DNA of 16,298 nt from an uncultured Clostridia bacterium. GTDB taxonomy: Bacteria; Bacillota; Clostridia; Oscillospirales; Oscillospiraceae. This document shows positions 7,297-13,957 of the stretch, in pieces. The translations under genes and the position numbers were made by a program. Under the pieces are notes generated by a model. That model worked only from the letters and a program-made list of their open reading frames with translations, was not told the origin of the DNA and made no database searches. Location of the stretch: NCBI GenBank assembly GCA_946539175.1, contig CAMNHH010000033.1:1-16298 (forward strand). Direction: 5' to 3'. Within the stretch, counting starts at the first letter, position 1. Every line of letters begins with the position of its first letter.

Positions 7297-7340
7297 GGCT
7301 TCGGTGAAAAGAAAAGCGTCCAGGCGGGCGGAACGGAAAG

Positions 7341-7364
7341 CGGCGGACGCCGAGGCGTCCGCCG
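7341..7364 (-). terminator. hairpin downstream of the small lipoprotein gene
   Basis: CGGCGGACGCC (7341-7351) pairs with GGCGTCCGCCG (7354-7364), leaving a 2-nt gap that forces a slightly shorter stem. It begins seven bases past the TAA stop (7371-7373) of the minus-strand lipoprotein gene. No clean T-tract follows directly, but a T-rich stretch (CTTTTCTTTT) occurs about 30 bases further on. A probable terminator, also similar to the interspersed GC hairpins. Confidence 0.5.
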
Positions 7365-7370
7365 TGGGGT

Positions 7371-7763
7371 TTATTGCTTTTTGTAGACGTATTCCACCGT
7401 CCAGACGTTTTCCGGGTCGCCGTTGAAGAGATGGAGCTCGCCGTCCTTGAGGGTACCGCTGTAATCCAGGGTGACGCCGATGAAGGTCTCCTGCACGGTG
7501 ATCCTTTCGCCCTCCAGGGTCCAGGTGACGTTCAGGCTCAGATCGTCCCGCTCATGGGTGCCCTTGCCGTCCTGCGTGAGGGTCAGACGGAAGTCGGCGT
7601 CGGTATCACGGGCATCGTCCCCGTCCCCTACCAGCTTGGTGTATTGGCCCACGTAAACTCCGGACGCCGCCTTGACGGCGGGGTCACCCTGTTCGCAGGC
7701 CGCGAACAAGGCAGCCAACAGCACCAGAACCAGGGTCAGGACGATCAGCTTGGAATAACGCAT
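7371..7763 (-). CDS. small putative lipoprotein, lipocalin-like fold
   Basis: The 130-aa product starts at the ATG at 7763-7761, chosen because TAAAGGAGG lies just upstream and a signal peptide begins there; the frame extends 29 codons further but without a site. The N-terminus MRYSKL, a Leu/Val core and AALFAAC give a lipobox with Cys at residue 23. The mature part is short and strand-rich (YVGQYTKL, FRLTLTQDGKG, LNVTWTLEGERITVQ, YSGTLKDGELHLFN), the usual layout of small lipocalin-like lipoproteins in Clostridia, in which the mature part forms one beta-barrel. The ligand and role are unknown. It is anchored outside the membrane and transcribed alone from its own promoter. Confidence 0.85.
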   Translation of the reverse strand: MRYSKLIVLTLVLVLLAALFAACEQGDPAVKAASGVYVGQYTKLVGDGDDARDTDADFRLTLTQDGKGTHERDDLSLNVTWTLEGERITVQETFIGVTLDYSGTLKDGELHLFNGDPENVWTVEYVYKKQ

Positions 7764-7815
7764 CAAGCATGCCTCCTTTACGATTTGGCGGAGCCGGAAC
7801 TGGGCCCGCTGTATG

Positions 7816-7824
7816 ATTATACCA
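7816..7824 (-). promoter_or_regulatory. extended -10 promoter of the small lipoprotein gene
   Basis: On the minus strand TGG-TATAAT lies at 7824-7816, about 50 bases before the ATG. No good -35 hexamer is present at 16-18 bp, so the TGn extension probably compensates. Confidence 0.65.
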
Positions 7825-7893
7825 CAAGCTTTAAGAAAATACCATCCCAAAAAGAGACATTTTTAGGGTCAATCCCTGTTTTTTCGCGGAAAA

Positions 7894-9357
7894 TCAGTTG
7901 TCCGCCCGGTTGTACCCGTTCTTCATGGTCTCGGAGGCGGCCCGCAGGACCTTGTAGAGGGTCTTCCCGCTCTGCTCCTTCGCCATTTGCGCCAGCTTCT
8001 CGTTGGCCTCGGCGGCCAGGCTGAAGTCGCCGCTGTCCAGCATTTTTCGGTCGTACGTCCGCAGAAGCTGACGGCCCTTGGTCATCACCGCGGCCTGGTA
8101 GCGGTCGATGAACTGAACGCTCTTGTTGTAGCTGTGGTCCGCCAGAGCGCCCAGCAGGGCGCTGGTCCAGTAGAAGTTCTCCGTGGAGACCTCCAGGCTC
8201 ACCTTGGCCAGATAGTCCGGCATCTTCTCCACGCAGGTGTAGACCGGCAGCAGCGCGTCAAAGGTGGTGGAGGCGAAGCAGATCCACTCCACGCCCCGCA
8301 GCTCCACGGGCATATTATCCCGGATTTGGCAGACGGAAGTGACGCCGGTGCGGTTAATGCCGATGGAGCGGTACTTGCCCCGCAGGCCGGTGTCCTGGTT
8401 CAGGTAGGGGTTGTAGGGGGTGCCCTGGTAGTTGGAGGAGAGCAGATATTTCACGTCCTCCACCGCCAGCTTCCGCTCCGGCACGAAGGACCAGGGAATG
8501 TCGTCGCTCTCGGGGGTAAAGTCTGCGTTGGGGCCGTCCCACTTCCAGCCTCTCGGGCAGAGCCAGCGGCCCATAAACCAGGCCCGCGGCGTGTTGTAGA
8601 CGTGGTCCTGGTCCGTGTGGGAGCCAAAGATCTTCCGGGGATCAAAGACTCCGCCCTGGTTGCAGTCCAGGCAGTTGCTCTCGATGAATTCCCGCAGATC
8701 GGCGGAACACAGATGGGCCCGCTTTGCCCCGAAGGCATCGGCTAAGTCGAAGCTGTCCATGCCGAACTGATTGGGCATGACCACCACCGCGTCGTCCGGG
8801 ACCCTCTTGGCCATCCAGTGGTGGCCGCCGATGGTCTCCATCCACCAGACCTCGTTTTCATCGTTGAAGGCCACGCCGTTGGACTCGTAGGTGCCGTACT
8901 GCTCCAGCAGCCTGCCCAGCCGCAACACGCCCTCCCGGGCGGAGCGTATGTAGGGCAGCACCAGCACCAGGATGTCCTCCTCACCGATGCCGCCGGGGAT
9001 CTCCTTCTCCCGGCGGGACTTGGGCTTTTGCAGCTCCACCAGGGGATCCGCCGCCAACACTCTGGGGTTGGAGGTGATGGTCTCGGTGGCGGTCATGCCC
9101 ACGCCCGCGGCGTTGATGCCGGTGGCGGCCCATACGCCGCTTTCCGGGTTGACGCTGGGGCTGGCGGTGTAGGCCAGGGGCTCCTCCGGCAGCTCCACGC
9201 TCACGTGGGAGAGGACGCTCTTATATTTGCGCTTCTGCTGCTTCGGGGTCACGACGACCAGCTTCTTCTCGTCAAAATGCCCGTCGTCGGTGCGGGCGAT
9301 CATGGTGGAACGGTCGTTGGAGGCATTTTTGCCTACCAGAACGGTTGTGCAGGGCAT
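7894..9357 (-). CDS. C69-family dipeptidase
   Basis: The 487-aa product begins MPCTTVLVGKNASNDRSTMI followed by ARTDD, the N-terminal signature of peptidase family C69 (the PepD/PepDA group of Ntn-hydrolases). Family knowledge places the catalytic nucleophile at the near-N-terminal Cys, here Cys3, exposed after removal of the first residues. Other family segments are visible: GVWAATGINAAGVGMTATET, the Glu-containing EDILVLVLPYIRSAREGVLR, YESNGVAFNDENEVWWMETI, GHHWMAKRVPDDAVVVMPNQ and TGLRGKYRSIGINRTG. The length matches family dipeptidases (about 470-500 aa). There is no signal peptide, so it probably acts in the cytoplasm on imported dipeptides. The ATG follows AGGAAGGA by 6 nt. It has its own promoter, divergent from the DUF58 operon. 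Confidence 0.92.
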   Translation of the reverse strand: MPCTTVLVGKNASNDRSTMIARTDDGHFDEKKLVVVTPKQQKRKYKSVLSHVSVELPEEPLAYTASPSVNPESGVWAATGINAAGVGMTATETITSNPRVLAADPLVELQKPKSRREKEIPGGIGEEDILVLVLPYIRSAREGVLRLGRLLEQYGTYESNGVAFNDENEVWWMETIGGHHWMAKRVPDDAVVVMPNQFGMDSFDLADAFGAKRAHLCSADLREFIESNCLDCNQGGVFDPRKIFGSHTDQDHVYNTPRAWFMGRWLCPRGWKWDGPNADFTPESDDIPWSFVPERKLAVEDVKYLLSSNYQGTPYNPYLNQDTGLRGKYRSIGINRTGVTSVCQIRDNMPVELRGVEWICFASTTFDALLPVYTCVEKMPDYLAKVSLEVSTENFYWTSALLGALADHSYNKSVQFIDRYQAAVMTKGRQLLRTYDRKMLDSGDFSLAAEANEKLAQMAKEQSGKTLYKVLRAASETMKNGYNRADN

Positions 9358-9396
9358 ATCGGGTCCTTCCTTTCTCTTTCTGGTTTTACCGCCTCC

Positions 9397-9425
9397 ATTA
9401 TAGCACGTTTCCCTGCGCCGCGCAA
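9397..9425 (-). promoter_or_regulatory. sigma-A promoter of the C69 dipeptidase gene
   Basis: Read on the minus strand: TTGCGC (9425-9420), 17 bp, then TATAAT (9402-9397) preceded by TGC. It closely resembles the TIGR04255 promoter. Its -35 box is separated by only 19 bp from the -35 box of the divergent operon promoter. Confidence 0.85.
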
Positions 9426-9444
9426 CAAAAACCGCGGGCGCGGA

Positions 9445-9473
9445 TTGACACGTTTCTCTCTTTCCTGTATAAT
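9445..9473 (+). promoter_or_regulatory. perfect-consensus sigma-A promoter of the copy-A DUF58 operon
   Basis: TTGACA (9445-9450), a 17-bp spacer and TATAAT (9468-9473) match the vegetative consensus exactly. The expected transcript starts near 9480, and the first start codon (9503) follows a GGGAGGG ribosome binding site. Confidence 0.95.
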
Positions 9474-9502
9474 CAATGTATCACACAAGGGAGGGAAATC
9501 CC

Positions 9503-9571
9503 ATGCATACCGATCTGTCTGTTTTGATCCGCGGCTGTCTGCCGGAGCGGCGGCCTGTTCCCGCAAGATGA
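9503..9571 (+). pseudogene. 22-codon moxR remnant acting as a leader ORF
   Basis: An ATG with a strong site (AAGGGAGGG, 7-nt spacing) opens a 22-codon frame: MHTDLSVLIRGCLPERRPVPAR in two halves, MHTDLSVLIRG and CLPERRPVPAR. Its first 11 codons match the start of the copy-B moxR (MNPDLFVSFRD) at 26 of 33 bases. Its last 12 codons plus stop align without gaps to the end of that gene (AGLLEELPVPLE) at about 25 of 39 bases. The ATPase core between them, including Walker A and B, is absent. The TGA overlaps the DUF58 ATG as ATGA (9568-9571), and the DUF58 start has no site of its own, so the stub probably delivers ribosomes to DUF58 by translational coupling. The homology reading is by eye. Confidence 0.65.
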
Positions 9572-10629
9572 GCGGGCCGGGTCCTTTTCTTGCCGTCCTT
9601 CTGGCCTGCACGATCCTCGTTGTCGGCCTGGCGGAGCTCCACAGTCTGAAGAAGTGGAACCGGCGCGTCGTCCTGCAGTGCCAGCTCGACATGCGCCTAA
9701 CCGAACCGGGGGAGATCGCGACCCTGAGCTACCGGCTCTCCAACACGGCCTCCTGGCCGCTGAGCTTCGTCAGCGTCTCCTTCCTGTTTGACAAGGCTGT
9801 GGAGATCCGGGAGGAGGGCCGGGACGAAGCCCCCGGGCTCCGGGCGCGAAACAGCTATATCGTGGACACCGCCTTGAGGCCCAGACAGGCCTGCCGCGGC
9901 GCGATCCGCCTCTCCCTGCGGGAGCGGGGCTCCTATACCCTGGGCCGGGTCTATCTGGAGACCGGGGACCTCCTGGGCCTGCGCTCGGTCATTCGCTCCT
10001 TCGATCTTCCGATCTCCGTGGTCTGCACGGCCGGTCCCGCCCCGGAGCAGCCGGAGCTGGAGACCCTGGGCGGCTTCCTCGGAGACGTCTCGGTCCGCCG
10101 CTTTATCCTGGAGGACCCCGGCCTGATCCTGGGCTACCGGGAGTATACCGGCGCGGAGCCGATGAGCGCGATCTCCTGGCTCCAGACCGCCCGGACTGGA
10201 CGGCTGATGGTCAAGCAGCACGACTACACCGTGGACACCGATGTGGCGGTGCTGGTGGACATCGAGGCCGTCAAAAAGCCCCTGGCCGAGCGCTGTCTGA
10301 GCCTGGTCCGGACCGTCTGCGACGAGCTGGAGCGGCTGCAGATCCCCTACGTCGTCCTGTCCAACGGCGACCTGCGCTCCGGAGAGAAGGGCGTCGGCCG
10401 GGTCCACAATTTCGAGATCCAGCGTCGGATCGGCGTCTGCCGCTTCGTCCGCTACCGGGGCTTCCGCCATCTGCTGGCCAGCTGCGCCGCGGACGGAGCC
10501 AGGAAGGGATATATCGTCGTAGCGCCCGCCCGCAGCGAGGAGCTCACAGCCGGCGTCCGGCGGCTTCGCGCCGCCTCCGGGTCCCGGGTCTGTGTGCTGA
10601 CGGGAAAGGAGGGGGAAGCGAATGCGTAG
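9568..10629 (+). CDS. DUF58 domain-containing protein, copy A
   Basis: A 353-aa product. The start at 9568 is chosen by homology to the copy-B protein and by the ATGA overlap with the leader ORF; the frame is open far upstream, but only across the antisense of the dipeptidase gene. One hydrophobic segment (about residues 6-23, FLAVLLACTILVVGLAEL) anchors it. A strand-rich middle region follows. The DUF58 signature is near residues 185-220 (YTGAEPMSAISWLQTARTGR then LMVKQHD), leading into a von Willebrand A-like fold at DTDVAVLVDIE. The usual DxSxS metal-binding motif is not evident at that strand. DUF58 proteins usually partner MoxR ATPases and DUF4129/TgpA-type membrane proteins in envelope-associated operons whose exact role is unsettled. 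The copy-B paralog shares 53 of 65 residues across the signature region. Confidence 0.9.
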   Translation: MSGPGPFLAVLLACTILVVGLAELHSLKKWNRRVVLQCQLDMRLTEPGEIATLSYRLSNTASWPLSFVSVSFLFDKAVEIREEGRDEAPGLRARNSYIVDTALRPRQACRGAIRLSLRERGSYTLGRVYLETGDLLGLRSVIRSFDLPISVVCTAGPAPEQPELETLGGFLGDVSVRRFILEDPGLILGYREYTGAEPMSAISWLQTARTGRLMVKQHDYTVDTDVAVLVDIEAVKKPLAERCLSLVRTVCDELERLQIPYVVLSNGDLRSGEKGVGRVHNFEIQRRIGVCRFVRYRGFRHLLASCAADGARKGYIVVAPARSEELTAGVRRLRAASGSRVCVLTGKEGEANA

Positions 10630-11839
10630 CTATCCCGCTCTGCGTCTGGGCGGCGAGGTCTTTTTCTGTGCCGCGGTGCTGAGCTTTTTCGCGCCCTTCT
10701 GCCGGGACCTCCGCTTCTTCTGGCTCCTGGCAGCCGGGATCCTGGCGGTCTCCCTGGCCGCGGTCCGGCTCTCCCGCAAGCTGCCCCGGCTGCTTTTGGC
10801 GCTGCTCCCGGGTCTCGCCTTTCTGGTCCCGGTCTCCGGCCCGCTCAGCGCGGCCGCCGGGGCCGCCATTCTGCTCTACGCGGCCGTCATTCTCACAAGG
10901 GGAGAGTTCTTCTCCGACTTTTACGCCTACCGGATCGAGGCCGTCTGGATCCTGGCCGTCTGCGGCGTCTTTGCCGTCATCTCCTTCTTCTGGACCGGGG
11001 GCGGGGTCTCCTCGTTCTGGCTCTTGCTCTGCGCCATCCTGCTGGTCCTCCTGGCCCTGCGCATGCTCCAGGTGGGGGGCTCCATGGGGACGGCCTGGCG
11101 GGTCGGCAGCGCGGGGATCCTGGGCGCGGTCCTGGCCGCGGGCGCGGTCGTCGGCTTGACGGTCTGGGCGCTGCGTCTGCCCCTGATCGGCTTTTTCAGG
11201 CTCTTCGCCACCGGCCTTGCCTATCTCCTCACCATCCCGCTGTTCCTCATTGCCTGGTTTTGGACCGAGGTCACCGGGGTCCAGCCGACCGACCAGGACC
11301 CCGGCCTGCCCAAGCTCATCTTCAGCATCGGCGGAAACCCCAACCCCAGCAGCCAGATCCACACCGATACCCACTACGAGTCCATCAACGCAGACATTCC
11401 CTGGATGGCGATCCTGACCGTGCTCATCGTGGTCCTGCTGATCCTGGCGGCGATCCGCCTCGTCCGGAGCGGAGCGCTCCGCCGGATGCGGAAGTATCAG
11501 ACCCGGCAGGCCAACGACACGGCGGACGAAGAAGCCCGGCCGAAACGGAGCAGGGGCCGCCGTGCGGCGACGGACAACCGCAGTCGGCTCCGCCTGGTCT
11601 ACAGCCGCTATCTGGAGTATCTCCGGACGCGGGGCGTGGAGTTGGATCCCTCCCGGACGACCCAGGAGATCACGGAAGCCTCCTCGGAGCTGCTTTCGCA
11701 CAGCGACAGGCTCCTGCGGGAGCTCTACCGCAAGGCCCGCTACAGCAAGGAGCCCATCAGCGACGAGGATCTGCGCGCCGCGGAGGAACAGCTCCGGCGC
11801 CTGCTGGAGGAGGAAAGGCTGCGGAAGGAGAAGCCGTAG
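10622..11839 (+). CDS. multi-pass membrane protein with C-terminal DUF4129, copy A
   Basis: A 405-aa product whose ATG overlaps the DUF58 stop by 8 nt, so the two are probably coupled. About eight hydrophobic segments are visible, seven in the first 220 residues and one at about 259-282 (IPWMAILTVLIVVLLILAAI). The C-terminal cytoplasmic tail (about 315-405) matches DUF4129: RSRLRLVYSRYLEYLRTRGV, a Thr-x-x-Glu segment, LRELYRKARYSKEPIS, then a charged helix. TgpA-like proteins normally carry an extracytoplasmic transglutaminase core between the membrane region and DUF4129; here the loop (about 219-258) is far too short for it. It is therefore a core-less member, likely the membrane partner of the adjacent DUF58 protein. 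Confidence 0.88.
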   Translation: MRSYPALRLGGEVFFCAAVLSFFAPFCRDLRFFWLLAAGILAVSLAAVRLSRKLPRLLLALLPGLAFLVPVSGPLSAAAGAAILLYAAVILTRGEFFSDFYAYRIEAVWILAVCGVFAVISFFWTGGGVSSFWLLLCAILLVLLALRMLQVGGSMGTAWRVGSAGILGAVLAAGAVVGLTVWALRLPLIGFFRLFATGLAYLLTIPLFLIAWFWTEVTGVQPTDQDPGLPKLIFSIGGNPNPSSQIHTDTHYESINADIPWMAILTVLIVVLLILAAIRLVRSGALRRMRKYQTRQANDTADEEARPKRSRGRRAATDNRSRLRLVYSRYLEYLRTRGVELDPSRTTQEITEASSELLSHSDRLLRELYRKARYSKEPISDEDLRAAEEQLRRLLEEERLRKEKP

Positions 11840-11953
11840 CCCTGCGTTTTTATCTCGGCGCCCCGGGCCTGCTCCGGGCAGGCGGATCCCACCGGATCCC
11901 GCGGGGCCTTTCCCGTTTATCATGACAGCATTATGCATAAGGAGGCTCATTCC
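11840..11953. other. gap between the two paralogous operons
   Basis: These 114 bases contain a 6-bp stem (GCCTGC 11867-11872 / GCAGGC 11878-11883) and GGATCC repeats, but no strong terminator with a T-tract and no consensus promoter. Copy B may therefore be partly read through from the copy-A promoter. The moxR ribosome binding site AAGGAGG lies at 11938-11944. Confidence 0.5.
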
Positions 11954-12889
11954 ATGAATCCCGATCTGTTTGTTTCCTTCCGCGACCGTCTGCAGGAGAG
12001 CTGCGGCAAGGTCATCCTCGGAAAGGAGGAGACCATCCGCCGCGTCGGCGTCTGCCTGATCGCCTCGGGCCACGTCCTGCTGGAGGACCTGCCCGGCACC
12101 GGCAAGACCATGCTGCTGCGGGCCTTTGCCCGCTGCATCGGCGGCGAGTTCCGCCGCATCCAGTTCACCCCCGACGTCCTGCCCTCGGACCTCACGGGCA
12201 TCCACTTCTATAATCAGAAGGAGGGCGTCTTCGAGTTCCGCCCCGGCCCCCTCTTTGCCAACGTGGTGCTGGCCGACGAAATCAACCGCGCCGTGCCCCG
12301 GAGCCAGTCCGCTCTGCTGGAGGCCATGGAGGAACGGCAGATCTCCATCGACGGCAAGACCTTCCCCCTGGCGGAGCCCTACATTGTCATGGCCACTCAG
12401 AATCCCATTGAGTCCTACGGCACCTTTCCCCTGCCCGAGGCCCAGCTGGATCGCTTCTTTATGAAGCTCTCTCTGGGCTATATGACGCCGGAGCAGGAAA
12501 AGCAGGTCCTGCGCCGCCCCGACACAAGGGGCATCATCGAGACCATCTCCCCCATCGTCACGCCCCAGGAGCTGGCTCTGCTGCGGCAGGAATACCGGGC
12601 CGTCAGCGTCAGCGAGGACGTGGCCGACTATCTCATGTCCGTGATCACCGCCACCCGGCAGGATCAGCGCCTGGCCTACGGGGTCAGCGCCCGGGGCTCT
12701 CTGGCCCTGTACAAGGCTTCCCAAATCACGGCGGCCATGGCGGGGCGGGATTTCGTCATCCCGGAGGACGTGAAGGAAAACGTGGCGCCTGTCCTGTCCC
12801 ACCGGATTGCCGCCGTCACCCGCAGCCACCTGGACACCGCCGATCTGCTGGCGGGTCTGCTGGAGGAGCTGCCGGTGCCCCTGGAATGA
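11954..12889 (+). CDS. MoxR-family AAA+ ATPase
   Basis: A 311-aa product from the ATG at 11954, preceded by AAGGAGG with about 8-nt spacing; an in-frame ATG seven codons upstream lacks a comparable site. Walker A is at residues 46-52 (LPGTGKT), Walker B at 104-109 (VVLADE, in LADEINRAVPRSQSALLEAM), sensor 1 at about 147-151 (ATQNP, then IESYGTFPLPEAQLDRF), and a C-terminal lid region. Length and motifs are standard for MoxR (AAA_3) ATPases, which act as ATP-driven chaperones, usually for partner proteins with von Willebrand A domains. The DUF58 gene follows after 3 nt. It is the only intact MoxR in the window and could serve both DUF58 copies. Confidence 0.95.
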   Translation: MNPDLFVSFRDRLQESCGKVILGKEETIRRVGVCLIASGHVLLEDLPGTGKTMLLRAFARCIGGEFRRIQFTPDVLPSDLTGIHFYNQKEGVFEFRPGPLFANVVLADEINRAVPRSQSALLEAMEERQISIDGKTFPLAEPYIVMATQNPIESYGTFPLPEAQLDRFFMKLSLGYMTPEQEKQVLRRPDTRGIIETISPIVTPQELALLRQEYRAVSVSEDVADYLMSVITATRQDQRLAYGVSARGSLALYKASQITAAMAGRDFVIPEDVKENVAPVLSHRIAAVTRSHLDTADLLAGLLEELPVPLE

Positions 12890-12892
12890 GCC

Positions 12893-13957
12893 ATGCCCCA
12901 GAGTCTGATCGTCACCCTGCTGGTGACCGCCCTGCTGGGTCTGGCGGCGGCGGAGGTCCTGAGCCTGCTGCTGGATAATCGGCACGTCAACGTCCGCTGC
13001 GAGGTGGATATGCAGCTGACAGAGCCGGACGAGACCCTCACCCTCAGCTACCGGGTCCGAAATACGGCCTTCTGGCCCCTGCCCTTCGTGGGCTTCTCCA
13101 TCCTGTTCGACGACGGAATCCGGATCCGGGAGGACGAGGCCTGGCAGGCCGCCCACCGGGTGGGGAGTCTCACCGGCAATATGTACAGCTTTGACCTGAG
13201 TCTCATGCCCCATCGGGTCCTGCGGGGCCGCGTCCGTTTCTCCTTCCGGGAACGGGGGCTCCACAGCCTGGGGAAGCTCTACGTGGAGACCGGCGACTTT
13301 TTGGGCTTCCGCAGCAAGGTCCGCTCCTTCGAGATCCCGGGCAGCGTGGTCTGCACCGCCCGGCCCCTGGAGGAGGATCCGGCTCTGGAGCCCCTGGGGG
13401 GCTTTCTGGGGGATCTATCCGTGCGGCGCTTCATTCTGGAGGACCCAAGCCTGGTGCTGGGCTACCGGGCCTATACCGGAGCCGAGCCTCTGAAGCAGAT
13501 CTCCTGGACCCAGACCGCCCGCACCGGACAGCTCACCGTCAAGCAGCATGATTTCACCGTGGATACCGACGTGGCCGTGCTGGTGGATCTGGAGCACTGC
13601 CCAAAGCCTGTGGCGGAACGCTGCCTGTCTCTGACCCGCACCGTCTGCGACCGACTGGAGGCGGCACGGATTCCCTACGCCGTCCTCTCCAACGGAGACC
13701 TGTTCGAGACGGAAAAGGGCGTGGGCCGCACCCACAGCTTCGAGGTCCAGCGGCGGATCGGCCTGTCCCGCTTCGTGCGGCATCGCTCCTTTGAGCGGCT
13801 GCTGGAGCAGTGGGCCGGGGCCGGTGTGGGCCGCCGGGGCTGGATCGTGGTGGCGCCCAAGGCGGATCCGGCGCTGTCTGCCGCCCTGGCGCGGCTGCAG
13901 GCAGTCTCCGACGCCCGGATCTGTCTGCTGACCGGAGAGGAGGTGGCCCATGCGTAG
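12893..13957 (+). CDS. DUF58 domain-containing protein, copy B
   Basis: A 354-aa product that starts 3 nt after the moxR stop. It has one N-terminal hydrophobic segment (about residues 4-25, SLIVTLLVTALLGLAAAEVL), a strand-rich middle (LTEPDETLTLSYRVRNTAFW), and the DUF58 signature YTGAEPLKQISWTQTARTGQ followed by LTVKQHDFTVDTDVAVLVDL. It is collinear with the copy-A protein along its whole length. The likely role is a membrane-anchored partner of the MoxR ATPase in cell-envelope maintenance; this is family inference, as the exact function is unknown. The MIDAS motif seems absent, as in copy A. Confidence 0.93.
   Translation: MPQSLIVTLLVTALLGLAAAEVLSLLLDNRHVNVRCEVDMQLTEPDETLTLSYRVRNTAFWPLPFVGFSILFDDGIRIREDEAWQAAHRVGSLTGNMYSFDLSLMPHRVLRGRVRFSFRERGLHSLGKLYVETGDFLGFRSKVRSFEIPGSVVCTARPLEEDPALEPLGGFLGDLSVRRFILEDPSLVLGYRAYTGAEPLKQISWTQTARTGQLTVKQHDFTVDTDVAVLVDLEHCPKPVAERCLSLTRTVCDRLEAARIPYAVLSNGDLFETEKGVGRTHSFEVQRRIGLSRFVRHRSFERLLEQWAGAGVGRRGWIVVAPKADPALSAALARLQAVSDARICLLTGEEVAHA

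Noticed and set aside
8818..9567. Open frame running into DUF58 copy A from far upstream, as if a long N-terminal extension
   Set aside because: It crosses the antisense of the dipeptidase gene and two promoters, and no ribosome binding site supports it; homology with copy B fixes the start at 9568.
10544..13264. 906-codon minus-strand open frame opposite the DUF58/DUF4129/moxR genes
   Set aside because: Its composition (runs of Gln, Gly, Asp) is typical of antisense shadows, and the opposite strand encodes clear conserved families.
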